64,000 nucleotides of DNA from CAVXYG01 sp963766005 (GTDB lineage: Bacteria > Actinomycetota > Actinomycetes > S36-B12 > GCA-2699445): the NCBI GenBank assembly GCA_963766005.1, contig CAVXYG010000012.1, forward strand, positions 186,001 through 250,000. The letters run 5' to 3'. Both the position numbers and the translations under genes were made by a program. Positions within the stretch are counted from its first letter, which is position 1, and each line of letters opens with the position of its first letter. The notes below the pieces were generated by a model. It was not told the DNA's origin, made no database searches, and saw nothing but the letters and a program-made list of their open reading frames with translations. Below are positions 41,644 through 51,052 of the stretch, piece by piece.

Positions 41644-43007
41644 TCAGCCGCCGGGACTCCCGGCCTGCTTCGCCGCGGCATAGCGCGCCATGGCGTCCTG
41701 ACGCTCCCGGCCGTGATCGACGATCCGCTCCGGGTACTGCGACCATGCCTCCCGCGGGCGCTTCCACGGCTCATGAACGGTGGCACCGGCCAGCCCTCGC
41801 AACTGCGGGACCCAGCGCCGCACGTACTGGCCGTCGGGGTCGAAGCGCAGGCCTTGGGTGACCGGGTTGAAGATCCGGTAGTAGGGCGCGGCGTCGGTCC
41901 CCGTCCCGCTGACCCACTGCCAGCCGTACTGGTTGTTGGCCAGGTCGCCGTCGTACAGCTGCTGCATGAAGTACGCCGCGCCCCGCCGCCAGTCGACGTG
42001 CAGGTCCTTGACCAGGAACGACGCCACGACCATGCGCAGCCGGTTGTGCATCGTGCCCTCGGCGGCGAGCTGGCGCATCCCGGCATCGACGAACGGGTAC
42101 CCCGTGGAACCGCGCCGCCAGTGCGTCGAAGGCGCGGTCCGCGTCCGGTCCGCGCTCCCAGCGGAAGCTGTCGAAGACGGGCTGGACGTTCTCGCGCGCC
42201 GTCCGCGGATTCGCCGCCAGCAGGTGGCCGTAGAAGTCGCGCCAGCACAGCTGCCGCACGTAGTCCAGCCCCCCGGGCCGAGGACGGGCGTCGGCAACGA
42301 TCGACCGCGGGTGCAGCTCGCCGAACTTCAGCGCTGCGGACAGCCCGCTGGTGCCCTCGCGCGCGGGGAGGTCCCGCGCGATCGGCGTATCCGGCCAGCT
42401 CGCTCTCGGCGAACCGTGCCCACCTCTGCCGCGCCGCCTCCTCTCCGACGGGGAACGGCGGGACCTCGACATCCTCGATGGTGCGCCAGCCCTGGCCCGA
42501 CTCGACGCGCTGCGGCCATTGCGGCCATCGATTCGGCGCCGGCAGGGCATCCGGTTGCGGCATCTGCGACCAGGCCCGGTAGAAGGGTGTGAAGACCCGG
42601 TAGGCGGTGCTGTCGGGCTTGGTGACGCTGCCGGGGTCGTGGAGGTATGGGCTGCCCAGCGCCGTGAGTGGGCAGCGATCGGCTACCGCGCGGTCGCGCG
42701 TTCCGCCGTAGGGCCCGGCGTCACGGGTCGTGAAGACCTCCGCGTCGTACTGCATAGCCAGCGCCGGGACGACGTGCGACGGGTCTCCGGCGTGGATCGC
42801 GAGGCCGGGCCCCCCACGGTCGCGGATCGCGCGGTCCAGCGACCGCAGCGAGGCCGCCAGGTAGCTGCGACGCCGGGGTCCGGAGCGGTTCCACAGCACG
42901 GGGTCGATGACGAACAGCGGCAGCGTCGGACCGGCGTCCAGCGCGGCGATCAGCGCGGGGTGGTCTGCCAGGCGCAGGTCGCGTCGGAACCACAGGAGGT
43001 TCGGCAT
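41644..43007 (-). CDS. phrB: deoxyribodipyrimidine photolyase/cryptochrome family (two frameshifts)
   Basis: Three successive frames together give a class I photolyase of about 453 residues: MPNLLWFRRDLRLADHPAL to the photolyase linker, then REGTSGLSAALKFGELHPRSI with LDYVRQLCWRDFYGHLL (FAD and DNA contacts), and finally GYPFVDAGMRQLAAEGTMHNRLRMVVASFL, WRRGAAYFMQQLYDGDLANNQYGWQW and YYRIFNPVTQG. The breaks lie near 42380 and 42121, each one extra base (total length 3n+2). The enzyme repairs UV dimers with light and FAD. TAGGTT on the reverse strand ends six bases before ATG 43007. Confidence 0.85.
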
Positions 43008-43041
43008 CGCAGCAACCTAGCCCGACGGCGGCTGCGGCGCA

Positions 43042-43776
43042 TCACGACGCGGGTGCACGGCGGACGATGACGAGGTCGGCCTGTGCGTGGGTCAGCGTCG
43101 CCGGCACTCCCTGGGCCACCACCCGCAGGGCGTCGGGCCCGCTGCGGGTGACCGAGATCGTGCTGCCCGGCTGCACACCCGCGTACCGCAGCGCCGACAG
43201 CACCCCGGGCTGCTCCTGCAGCGCCTCCGTGATCCGCAGGACGACATGCTGCGATGGACCGGGGCCCGCCACGGCCCCCAGCGTGACGCCGTCGGGCGCC
43301 TGATCGGGCGTGGAGCCGCTGTCCGAGCCGTGCTCCCGGGTTCGGGCGCCCGCTCCCGCCTCGAGCTCGTCCAGGCCGGGGATCGGGTTGCCGAACGGGG
43401 ACTCGGTCGGCCGGCCCAGCAGCACGAGCAGGCGCCGCTCGGCCTCCTCGCTCATGACGTGCTCCCAGCGGCATGCCTCGTCGTGGACCGATTCCCAATC
43501 CATGCCGATCACGTCCACCAGCAGCCGTTCGGCCAGCCGATGCTTGCGCATCACCCGCACGGCCTGCCGATGCCCGACGGGGGTGAGTTCGAGGTGCCGA
43601 TCCTCCTGCAGGACGAGCAGGCCGTCTCGCTCCATCCGGGCCACGGTCTGCGACACGGTCGGACCGCTCTGGTCGAGCCGCTCGGCGATCCGCGCCCGCA
43701 GCGGCGCGATGCCCTCTTCCTGCAGCTCGTAGATCGTGCGCAGATACATCTCGGTGGTGTCGATCAGATCGCTCAC
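43042..43776 (-). CDS. DtxR/IdeR-family metal-dependent regulator
   Basis: A 244-residue protein: N-terminal winged helix (TTEMYLRTIYELQEEGI, LDQSGPTVSQTVARMERDGLL), the dimerisation and metal-binding part (VRVMRKHRLAERLLVDVIGMDWESVHDEACRWEHVMSEEAERRL) with the usual Glu, His and Cys ligands, and a C-terminal SH3-like FeoA domain (about 165-240). It senses Fe2+ or Mn2+ and represses uptake or activates storage genes. GTG 43776 has AGGAGG upstream. It is divergent from the CsoR-family gene. Confidence 0.9.
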   Translation of the reverse strand: MSDLIDTTEMYLRTIYELQEEGIAPLRARIAERLDQSGPTVSQTVARMERDGLLVLQEDRHLELTPVGHRQAVRVMRKHRLAERLLVDVIGMDWESVHDEACRWEHVMSEEAERRLLVLLGRPTESPFGNPIPGLDELEAGAGARTREHGSDSGSTPDQAPDGVTLGAVAGPGPSQHVVLRITEALQEQPGVLSALRYAGVQPGSTISVTRSGPDALRVVAQGVPATLTHAQADLVIVRRAPAS

Positions 43777-43868
43777 GCCTGGCCTCCTGCTGCTGTGACT
43801 CCATTGTTCCCGACCGGGTGCGGCCAACCAACGTCGCCGGAGCCTGGACGATCCGAGTTGCCGAGGGG

Positions 43869-43882
43869 TACCCTGGGGGGTA
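43869..43882 (+). promoter_or_regulatory. CsoR/CstR-type operator candidate
   Basis: TACCC-TGGG-GGGTA is a perfect inverted repeat of TACCC/GGGTA around a G-rich spacer, 26 bases before the CsoR-family start codon. CsoR, RcnR and CstR proteins bind G/C-tract dyads flanked by TA in their own promoters, which this fits. Confidence 0.6.
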
Positions 43883-43907
43883 TCCGCGCGAGAGAGGAAG
43901 ATGCGCG

Positions 43908-44177
43908 ATGCAGATCGACGACAGTTGCCGCCGGGACGTCACGACCCGGTTGCGCCGAGTGCAGGGCCAGGTCAGCGGCATCATCGCCATGATCGAGGAC
44001 GGCCGCGAGTGCGCCGACATCATGACCCAGGTCGCGGCCGCGTCCAAGGCCCTCGACCGGGCCGGGCTGCGCATCGTCGTCGACAGCATGCAGCAGTGCG
44101 CGGCAGCCGCTGAGCGGGGCGAGGCACCGCCCATTGAGGTGGCCAAGCTGGAACGGCTGTTCCTGTCGCTGTCCTGA
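43908..44177 (+). CDS. CsoR/CstR-family (DUF156) regulator
   Basis: An 89-residue helical protein with the family core TRLRRVQGQVSGIIAMIEDGRECADIMTQVAAASKALDRAGLRIVVDSMQQC. Cys35 and Cys64 match the two conserved cysteines. The copper-ligand His four positions before the second Cys is Ser60 here. Loss of that His with both Cys kept is the pattern of CstR-like persulfide sensors, so sulfide or persulfide sensing is more likely than copper; a different metal is not excluded. GAGAGGAAG lies upstream, and the gene follows a matching operator. Confidence 0.82.
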   Translation: MQIDDSCRRDVTTRLRRVQGQVSGIIAMIEDGRECADIMTQVAAASKALDRAGLRIVVDSMQQCAAAAERGEAPPIEVAKLERLFLSLS

Positions 44178-44482
44178 GGCGGCCGCACCGGCCGAAGCCG
44201 CTGCGAACGGGCCGCAACAAGCCGAGCCCGATGCGCTCCGCTGGCGCTGCGCCGGCTCGAGCGACGTTGCGGGGGGTCGGCAGATCCTCTGGCGATGGCC
44301 AGGCTCGGCCACGTCGCGGAAGCCGGTCGGCCGGGGAGACGTTGGGCTGGGTGGGGTCGCGACCGCGGGCCAGTCCGCGCGAGCTGCGGGACTGAGCGCA
44401 GCCCGGTGATGGCGCGGTGGCGCGGCCTGCGTTGCCGGTGCCGTGACCGCAGTCGGCGAGCGCACCAGACTACGGTGATGCC
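44178..44482. other. 305-bp intergenic stretch
   Basis: No gene was seen. Its right end carries TACGGT (44471-44476), the -10 element of the SDR gene, six bases before ATG 44483. Confidence 0.6.
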
Positions 44483-45347
44483 ATGGATCTGCACGACTCT
44501 GAATCGATCTGGCTCCACCTGGCTCCGGGCTGCCTTGCCGGGCGCGCGGCGATCGTGACCGGCGGCGGGTCCGGTATCGGTCGCGCCACGACTCGGCTGC
44601 TGGCCTACCTCGGGGTCCGGGTTGCCGTCGTGGGGCGCACGCCCGACGGGCTCGCGCGCACAGCCGCCGGCGTCGCCGACGACGGCGGGCCGCCGGTGCT
44701 GTGCCTGCCGTGCGACGTCCGCGAGCCCGACCAGGTCGATGCGATGCTGGACCGTGCGCTCGCCGATCTCGGCGGCGTGGACTACCTGGTGAACAACGCC
44801 GGGGGGCAGTTCATCGCTGCTGCGGAGACGGTGAGCATGAAGGGCTTTCGCGCCGTGACCAGGCTCAACTTCGACGCCGTCTGGTACCTGACGACCCGCG
44901 TCGCTTCGAGGGCCATGATCCCGGCAGGCGCCGGCAAGATCGTCTCCGTCACGATGACCCCGCGCCGGGGCATGCCGGGGATGGCCCATTCCAGCGCGGC
45001 CCGGGCGGCCGTGGAGTCGTTGACCTCGACCCTGGCGCAGGAGTGGGCCCCGCACGGGATCCGCCTGGCCGCGGTCGCGCCGGGGATCGTGCACACCGAC
45101 GGCTGGGAGGCGAACTACCGCCTCGATCCCGCGGTCGTGGGCGGCGTGATCCCGGCGCGGCGCCTGCAGCGGCCCGAGGAGGTGGCGGCGCACGATCGGC
45201 TTCCTCCTCTCGCCTCTGGGCGACTACATCACCGGAACCACGATCGTCGCCGACGGCGGCTACGAACTCCTCGGCCCGGCCAACGCGCTGCAGGCGGCGC
45301 TGGCCGCAGCGGGGCAGGGAGAGTCCGGTGCCCCCCGGACGGGGTAG
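44483..45347 (+). CDS. short-chain dehydrogenase/reductase, DECR/citronellol type (one frameshift)
   Basis: The first frame gives the Rossmann start AAIVTGGGSGIGRATTRLLAYLG, VDYLVNNAGGQF and VAPGIVHTDGW. An extra base near 45190 moves the end (TIGFLLSPLGDYITGTTIVADGGYELLG) to another frame, with TAG at 45345-45347; the total is 3n+1. At the YxxxK position the protein reads HSSAARAAVESL, so Tyr is Ser and Lys is Arg, as in some dienoyl- or enoyl-CoA reductase-like SDRs, which suggests an acyl-CoA substrate. TACGGT is six bases before the ATG. Confidence 0.78.
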
Positions 45348-45461
45348 GAAGCTCGAGCGCGGCACCGCGGCCCGGAACGGCACCAGCACAATCCTCGAGC
45401 CGGCCAACTCGCCGCGGGCGGCGCCAGCTGCTCGGCGGGAATTGCCGGCGCGGTGACGGCG

Positions 45462-47006
45462 CTAGGGCCCCGACACCGCGCCGGCCATTGCCCGCACCTC
45501 CGCCACCACGTGGTCGCACAGCACGCTGGGGTCCGGCACCAGCCCGGCGTCCGTGGCGAAGCCCACGGTGACTCCTCCGTGGTAGCTGAAGATCGTGGCG
45601 GTCATCGGCTGGTCGCCGGAGCACGGCGCGAAACCGACGACCTGGGAGACCGGGATCCCGCCGAAGGCGAGCTCGGCCGCGGGACCGGGCACGTTGGTGA
45701 GCACGCCGACCGCCTTGTTGGCGAAGAAGTTCGTCAGGAAGTAGGCCAGCCGGTCCGGCGATTCCGACACGACGCGCTGCAGGCCGAAGGTGAGCACGGC
45801 CTCGTCGGAGTGCTTGATCCGCTGCATGATGCTGTGCATGTGGTCGAGCCGCTCGTCGAGCTGCTCGTGGTGCAGAGGCATTGGCACGATGACCAGCGCG
45901 AAGGAGTTGCCGAGGTCCTCCGGCAGGTTCTCGGCGAACGGCTTCAGATTGACGGGGACCATCCAGTAGACCTCGTCGACGAGGCCGCCGTGCTCGAGGA
46001 GGTAGCGGCGCATCGCCCCGCTGACAGCCGCGAGCAGCACGTCGTTCACCGTCGCCCCGTGCGCCGCCCCGATGGCCTTGACCTCCGGCAGCGGGATGGG
46101 TTCGCACCATGCGAGCGCCTTCTCCGTGCCGGGCTTCCCGGTCCATACCGTGCGCGGCGTGCCGCCGAGCGCGACCTTCGTGATCGAGGACAGGTCGTTC
46201 AAGCTGCGGTGATCTCCCACGCCGAGGACCTCGAGCGCATCGAGCAGCCGATCCGGATGGCGCAGGAGTTCGATCCCGTCGGCCACACCGTGCTGCCCCA
46301 GCCGTGCTGCGTCCACCACCCGGCCCGCCAGGCTGCCCGCGGCATCGACTCCGTGGCGTACCGCTGCCGGGGCGCGCTGCGCGGCCAGGCGGGGGTGACG
46401 CAGTGCTCGCAGGGTTTCGCCGGCCGCTTCGGCAGCACCGTGCCCGGCGCCGCCGATTGCATGGCCGACGGTACTGACCGGGTTGGGCGGCGTTGCGGCA
46501 GGCGGGGTCCGAGACACGACTGCCTCGAGTCCGGCGTCCGGACTGGTGCACATGCCGAGCATGACCTGCGTGAGCCGGACCCCGTCGGCGATAGCGTGGT
46601 GGAAGCGGGACACCACCGCCGACCCTGTCGTGCCGTCGGCCAGGACGACGCCGGGGACGAGGAACGCGACCCAGAGCGGGCGGTCGTGGTCCAGCGGTAC
46701 CGAGCGCTGCTCGCCCATGAAGCGCTGCACGTCCGCCATCGCCACCGGCGTGGGCAGAGCCACGTGGCGAACGTGGCGATCGAGGTCGAACGCCGCGCCG
46801 TCCTCCCACCGCCAGCCGCGGCCGTGCCGGACGGCGCGGCGGCGGAACACCGGATAGCGCTGCACCAGCCCGGCGAAGATCTCCCGCACGTCGGCGAGCT
46901 CGGGAATCCCGCGCAGCAGCATGACGCCGTCGACCACCATGAGGTTGTTCGGACGGTCCATGGTCAGCCACAGCTCGTCCTGGACGGTCATCGGCACGGA
47001 TGTCAT
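45462..47006 (-). CDS. wax ester synthase/diacylglycerol acyltransferase (WS/DGAT)
   Basis: A 514-residue protein with the acyl-CoA-dependent acyltransferase motif HHxxxDG at residues 136-142 (SRFHHAIADGVRL), an early MTVQDELWLTMDRPNNLMVVDG, a central Ala-rich region, ATVNDVLLAAVSGAMRRYL and the later FALVIVPMPLHHE and LTNVPGPAAEL. WS/DGATs make triacylglycerol or wax esters as storage lipid, common in actinobacteria. It starts at ATG 47006; a second ATG follows 15 bases in. It is divergent from the pirin gene. Confidence 0.92.
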   Translation of the reverse strand: MTSVPMTVQDELWLTMDRPNNLMVVDGVMLLRGIPELADVREIFAGLVQRYPVFRRRAVRHGRGWRWEDGAAFDLDRHVRHVALPTPVAMADVQRFMGEQRSVPLDHDRPLWVAFLVPGVVLADGTTGSAVVSRFHHAIADGVRLTQVMLGMCTSPDAGLEAVVSRTPPAATPPNPVSTVGHAIGGAGHGAAEAAGETLRALRHPRLAAQRAPAAVRHGVDAAGSLAGRVVDAARLGQHGVADGIELLRHPDRLLDALEVLGVGDHRSLNDLSSITKVALGGTPRTVWTGKPGTEKALAWCEPIPLPEVKAIGAAHGATVNDVLLAAVSGAMRRYLLEHGGLVDEVYWMVPVNLKPFAENLPEDLGNSFALVIVPMPLHHEQLDERLDHMHSIMQRIKHSDEAVLTFGLQRVVSESPDRLAYFLTNFFANKAVGVLTNVPGPAAELAFGGIPVSQVVGFAPCSGDQPMTATIFSYHGGVTVGFATDAGLVPDPSVLCDHVVAEVRAMAGAVSGP

Positions 47007-47148
47007 CGCAGCTCACCAGTCCTCGGCTCGGCTGGGGCCAGTCTCGCGGCTCCGTCGCCCTGCTTCAAGGCTTCCGCGGAGGGACGCGGGAATAGTCAAG
47101 CGTTCAAGGAGGTTTGCCTCTGATGACACTCAGGGACCAGGAGGCGCC

Positions 47149-48139
47149 ATGCCCGCGATCACCGCCGATCCGATCACCCTTCCGCGCTTGCCGCACCTGC
47201 CCATCGAAGGGACGCGGTGGCGGCCCATCAGCAGCGTGATCACGGCCCAGCGGCAGCTGGAGGGCGAAGGGTTCATGGTGCGTCGCCCCTTCCCGAGCCT
47301 GTCCCTGCCGGCGGCCGACCCGTTCCTGCTGCTCGATCAGATGGGCGAGGTCGAGTACGCGCCCGGGGAGGCCAAGGGCGCTCCGTGGCACCCCCACCGG
47401 GGCTTCGAGACCGTCACCTACATGATCGACGGCCAGTTCGAGCACATCGACTCCACCGGCGGCGGCGGGATCATCACCGACGGCGCCACGCAGTGGATGA
47501 CCGCGGGGTCTGGCGTCATGCACTCCGAACTGCCGCCGCAGGACATGATGGCCAAGGGCGGTCTGTTCCACGGCGTCCAGCTGTGGGTGAACCTCCCGGC
47601 ATCGATGAAGTGGACCCCGCCGAAGTACCAGGGCATCGAACCGGGTGATGTCGCGCTGGTGAGCACTCCCGACGGCGGAGCGCTGATCCGGATCATCGCC
47701 GGCGAGCTGGCCGGATTCGACGGCCCCGGCTCCACCTTCACCCCGATCACCTATCTGCACCTGACCGTCTCGCCGGGCGCGCGGGTGGACCTGCCGTGGC
47801 GATCGGACTTCAACGCCATGGTCTACTCCCTTGGCGGCAACGGGTTCGCCGGTCCGGATGCGCGTGCCGATCAACGACGGGCAGATGGGGGTCTATGGTC
47901 CGGGCGAGGCGCTGACCCTCACCGCCGACACCCGCCAGGACCTGCGCCACCAGCGCGGCTGGGAGGTGCTGGTGCTCGGCGGTCGTCCGCTCCGCGAGCC
48001 GATCGCCCGCTACGGGCCGTTCGTCATGAACACCAAGGCAGAGATCATGGAGGCCGTGGAGGACTTCAACGCCGGCCGACTCGTGCGCGTGGCCCCCGTC
48101 CACGCGTCGGTCGCCGACGAGGAGGTTCCTCCGGCCTGA
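47149..48139 (+). CDS. pirin family protein (one frameshift)
   Basis: The N-terminal cupin reads MVRRPFPSLSLPAADPFLLLDQMGEVEY, then WHPHRGFETVTYMIDGQFEHIDSTG with the metal-binding His and Glu residues, and AGSGVMHSELP. Near 47858 an extra base shifts the frame; the second part continues VPINDGQMGVYGPGEALTLTA, VLVLGGRPLREPIARYGPFVMNTKAEIMEAVEDFNAG to the stop (3n+1 bases in all). Pirins are iron-binding cupins, some with quercetinase activity, some regulatory. CAGGAGG precedes ATG 47149. Confidence 0.85.
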
Positions 48140-48291
48140 CTCGTGCTTGCGGCCGCTGCGGCGTCGGCCGAGGAGTGCTGGCGGACGGCAGGTGCGGTCG
48201 GAGGTTGGCCGGCCCGTTGCATCGCTTCCCCGTCAGTGGCTACCCTCCAGACACACCGGCGCCGCGGACCGCGGCGGCAGGAGGTGACGAG

Positions 48292-48816
48292 ATGGCCGTA
48301 CCGATCGAGATCTCTCCCTTCCACCGCGCAGACTTGTCCCTCGCGGGGCTGCTGCTGCACGGGCGCTGGCCGGTCTCCGTCGGGGAGTGGTCGCAGCTGC
48401 TGGTGCTGGCGGTGCGCATCGCGGCCGTGCCGGGCACCGTGCCGACAACCGAGGTGTTTCGCGCGAGCGACGACGTGCCGGTCGAGGCGGTGGGGGAGCC
48501 GGTCGGCGTGGTGGCATGCGAAGGTCCGGCGATCGGCCACGACGCTCCCGCCCCGGGCAGTTTCGCCGCGAGCACGTCGCCCGCCCTGCTCGTCCTGCAC
48601 CCGCCGTCCCAGACCGTCCCCGAGCTGGCGGAGGACGAGGGCGACGCTTCCGGATGCCTGTTGCTGCCCGGGATCCCCGAGCTGGGGTTGGAGCATCGCG
48701 CCGCCTGGGTCCAGGCGGATGCCTCCGGCAACGTCTCGCGGATGCTGAGGGCCAGCGGTGTGGACCCGATGAGCGACCCCGACCTCGCTGTGCTTGCCAC
48801 GCTGCTGGCGGCGTGA
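48292..48816 (+). CDS. hypothetical protein
   Basis: A 174-residue protein of unknown family. It has no signal peptide or membrane helix. It alternates short hydrophobic stretches (LLVLAVRIAAVPG, ALLVLHPPSQTV) with acidic ones, ending in a helical segment (SDPDLAVLATLLAA). A strong CAGGAGGTGA site just before ATG 48292 and TACCCT at 48241-48246 support a real gene. The flanking pirin and membrane-protein genes suggest no function. Confidence 0.6.
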   Translation: MAVPIEISPFHRADLSLAGLLLHGRWPVSVGEWSQLLVLAVRIAAVPGTVPTTEVFRASDDVPVEAVGEPVGVVACEGPAIGHDAPAPGSFAASTSPALLVLHPPSQTVPELAEDEGDASGCLLLPGIPELGLEHRAAWVQADASGNVSRMLRASGVDPMSDPDLAVLATLLAA

Positions 48817-48973
48817 CACGCGGGTCCTGGGCGGTCGAGTGCCAGAGCACGCCCCCCGACCTCACCGCGGATCGGTGTCGGCGGGAGGCCCCAACGCAGG
48901 CCTGCCCCGCAGGCCGGCCACCGGGGATGTGCCGGTTCGTGGGTCTGCCGCCGCCTGGGGCACCCTGGTACGC

Positions 48974-49693
48974 ATGACCCTCACCCCGCCCCCCGCTCCC
49001 TGGCCGGACGGCCCAGCCGGTGATGCGGCACCTGGGAGCACCGGTGGCGCGGACGCCGGCGATCCCGCACCTGCGGCGCACCCCGACGGCTCGCCGGGCC
49101 AGCCACGGCCGAGCGGCCGGCGGCACCGCACCAGGCTGCTCTTGGGGCTCGTCGGACTCGTGGCAGTGGCAGCGGTGATTGCCGGCGCGGTGGTGGCCGG
49201 TGACTGGCTTGCCCGGACTATGGAGATGGACCGGCTCGTCTCGGGGATCGAGGATTCCGAAGCCGCGATGGTCGGCGCGATCGAGGGCGTCCGGGTCGCC
49301 ATCGGGGAGGACGGCGACACCGACGAACGCTCTGCGGAGACCGACGCCGAACTCCAGCGGATCGCCGCCGCTGCGCGCACCGACATCGCGGCTGCGGGCG
49401 AGGATGTCGCCGCTGTGGCGATCCAGCCCTGGCACGAGGACGTGGTCGCAGCCCGGGACGCCTACCTCGATCACAGCGGCGCCTGGCAGGACTTCCTCGC
49501 GGCTGCCTCCGATGACGCGGAGGCCTGGTTCGTCGAATTCCCAGCCATCGAGACGACGTGGCAGGCCTTCGGGCCGCTCGTCGAAGCCGCGGTTCCCTCT
49601 CCGGCGCTGCGCAACCTTCAGGACAGAGTGGCGCTCATCCTCGCCGACGGGGACGGGCCGGAAGGGGGGCCGACGCTCGCCGCCGCCGGCTGA
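48974..49693 (+). CDS. hypothetical membrane-anchored protein
   Basis: A 239-residue protein: a Pro/Gly/Ala-rich cytoplasmic N-terminus of about 50 residues, one membrane helix (about 55-77, LLLGLVGLVAVAAVIAGAVVAG) and a helical, acidic extracytoplasmic domain with Trp-rich spots (QPWHEDVVAARDAYLDHSGAWQDFL). No family was recognised. CACCCT ends seven bases before ATG 48974. It converges with the mrp gene. Confidence 0.62.
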   Translation: MTLTPPPAPWPDGPAGDAAPGSTGGADAGDPAPAAHPDGSPGQPRPSGRRHRTRLLLGLVGLVAVAAVIAGAVVAGDWLARTMEMDRLVSGIEDSEAAMVGAIEGVRVAIGEDGDTDERSAETDAELQRIAAAARTDIAAAGEDVAAVAIQPWHEDVVAARDAYLDHSGAWQDFLAAASDDAEAWFVEFPAIETTWQAFGPLVEAAVPSPALRNLQDRVALILADGDGPEGGPTLAAAG

Positions 49694-49740
49694 GGCGACC
49701 GGCGGTCAGCAACCGCGCGCCCGCGGGCGCCCGCCGGACG

Positions 49741-50883
49741 TCAGGCCCGCCCGGCGGGCGTGACCCCCAGGCTCATCCCGACCAGGCCGCGCGGACGGCT
49801 GACGAGCCGGTCGGCCAAGGAGCGCAGGGCAGCGCCGGCGGGCGACTCGGGTTCGTCCAGCACCAGCGGCCGACCGGTGTCGCCGCCCTCGCGGAGTCGA
49901 ACGTCGAACGGGACGCGCCCCAGCAGCGGGATCTTCGTCTCCATCTCCTGGCTCAGTCGCTCGGCCGCCAGCGATCCTCCGCCCACACCGAACAGGTCCA
50001 TCGGCTCTCCGCAGTGCGGGCACGGGAAGCTCGACATGTTCTCGATGACCCCGATGACCCGCTGATGGGTCTGCTTGCCCAGCATCCCGGCGCGCACGGC
50101 GACCTCGGCCGCAGCCGTCTGCGGCGTGGTGACCACGAGCAGTTCGGCGTTGGGCAGCAGTTGGGCGGTCGACATCGCGATGTCGCCGGTGCCGGGCGGC
50201 AGATCGAGCAGCAGCACATCGAGGTCGCCCCACCAGACGTCGGCAAGGAACTGCTCCAGCGCGCGGTGCAGCATCGGACCCCGGAACGCCACCGGCTGGG
50301 AGACGCCGCCGGGTTTGAAGGGGAGCATCGAGATCGCTGCCACGTCATGCGCCTGCGGCGGCATGATCATGCCCTCGACCATCGTCGGGGGGTTGGTCAG
50401 TCCCAGCATCCGCGGCACCGAGTGGCCGTAGATGTCGGCATCGACGAGCCCGACCTTGTGCCCGGCGGCCGCCATCGCAACGGCGAGGTTCACCGTGACC
50501 GAGGACTTCCCAACCCCGCCCTTGCCGGACGCCACGGCGATGACCCGGGTCAACGAGTTGGGCTTGGCGAAGGGGATCTCGGCCGAGGGGCCCCGCAGCT
50601 TGCCGCGCAGCGCCTCGCGCTGGTCGTCGGACATCACATCGAGATCGACGGCCACGGTCGTCACGCCGGGCACCGAGCCGACGGCGGTGACGATTCGGTT
50701 GGTGATCTCGGTGCGCATCGGGCACCCGGCGACGGTGAGGTACACCCCGACCAGGACCGATCCGTCGTCGCCGATCACCACCTCCTTGACCATGTCGAGA
50801 TCGGTGATGGGCCTGCGGATCTCGGGATCCTCGACGGTCGCGAGGGCGGCGTCGATCGCCGATGCATCGGGAGTGGGTGCCAT
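49741..50883 (-). CDS. mrp: Mrp/NBP35-type iron-sulfur cluster carrier ATPase
   Basis: A 380-residue protein: N-terminal DUF59/MIP18 domain (AALATVEDPEIRRPITDLDMV), then the P-loop ATPase with VASGKGGVGKSSVTVNLA (residues about 117-134), LVDADIYGHSVPRMLG, LLLDLPPGTGDIAMS and a CxxC in SSFPCPHCGEP that binds a bridging cluster. It delivers iron-sulfur clusters to apoproteins. ATG 50883 lies seven bases after TAGCAT on the reverse strand. Mrp beside a DUF1003 gene and an MgtE-like gene is also the mycobacterial arrangement. Confidence 0.93.
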   Translation of the reverse strand: MAPTPDASAIDAALATVEDPEIRRPITDLDMVKEVVIGDDGSVLVGVYLTVAGCPMRTEITNRIVTAVGSVPGVTTVAVDLDVMSDDQREALRGKLRGPSAEIPFAKPNSLTRVIAVASGKGGVGKSSVTVNLAVAMAAAGHKVGLVDADIYGHSVPRMLGLTNPPTMVEGMIMPPQAHDVAAISMLPFKPGGVSQPVAFRGPMLHRALEQFLADVWWGDLDVLLLDLPPGTGDIAMSTAQLLPNAELLVVTTPQTAAAEVAVRAGMLGKQTHQRVIGVIENMSSFPCPHCGEPMDLFGVGGGSLAAERLSQEMETKIPLLGRVPFDVRLREGGDTGRPLVLDEPESPAGAALRSLADRLVSRPRGLVGMSLGVTPAGRA

Positions 50884-51052
50884 GCCTTCGATGCTAAGTC
50901 GAGGCGGCAGCAGCAACGAATCTGCACCGAAGCGTCGAGCGTGGTGCCAGCGCCGTGCGGCGGCAGCCGGAGCCGACCGGCAGTGCGGGTGGGCTCCGGG
51001 CGCCGGCGGCGGCAGGAGCGTCAGGAGCCGCCGGCGGGCGGTGGCAGGAGCG

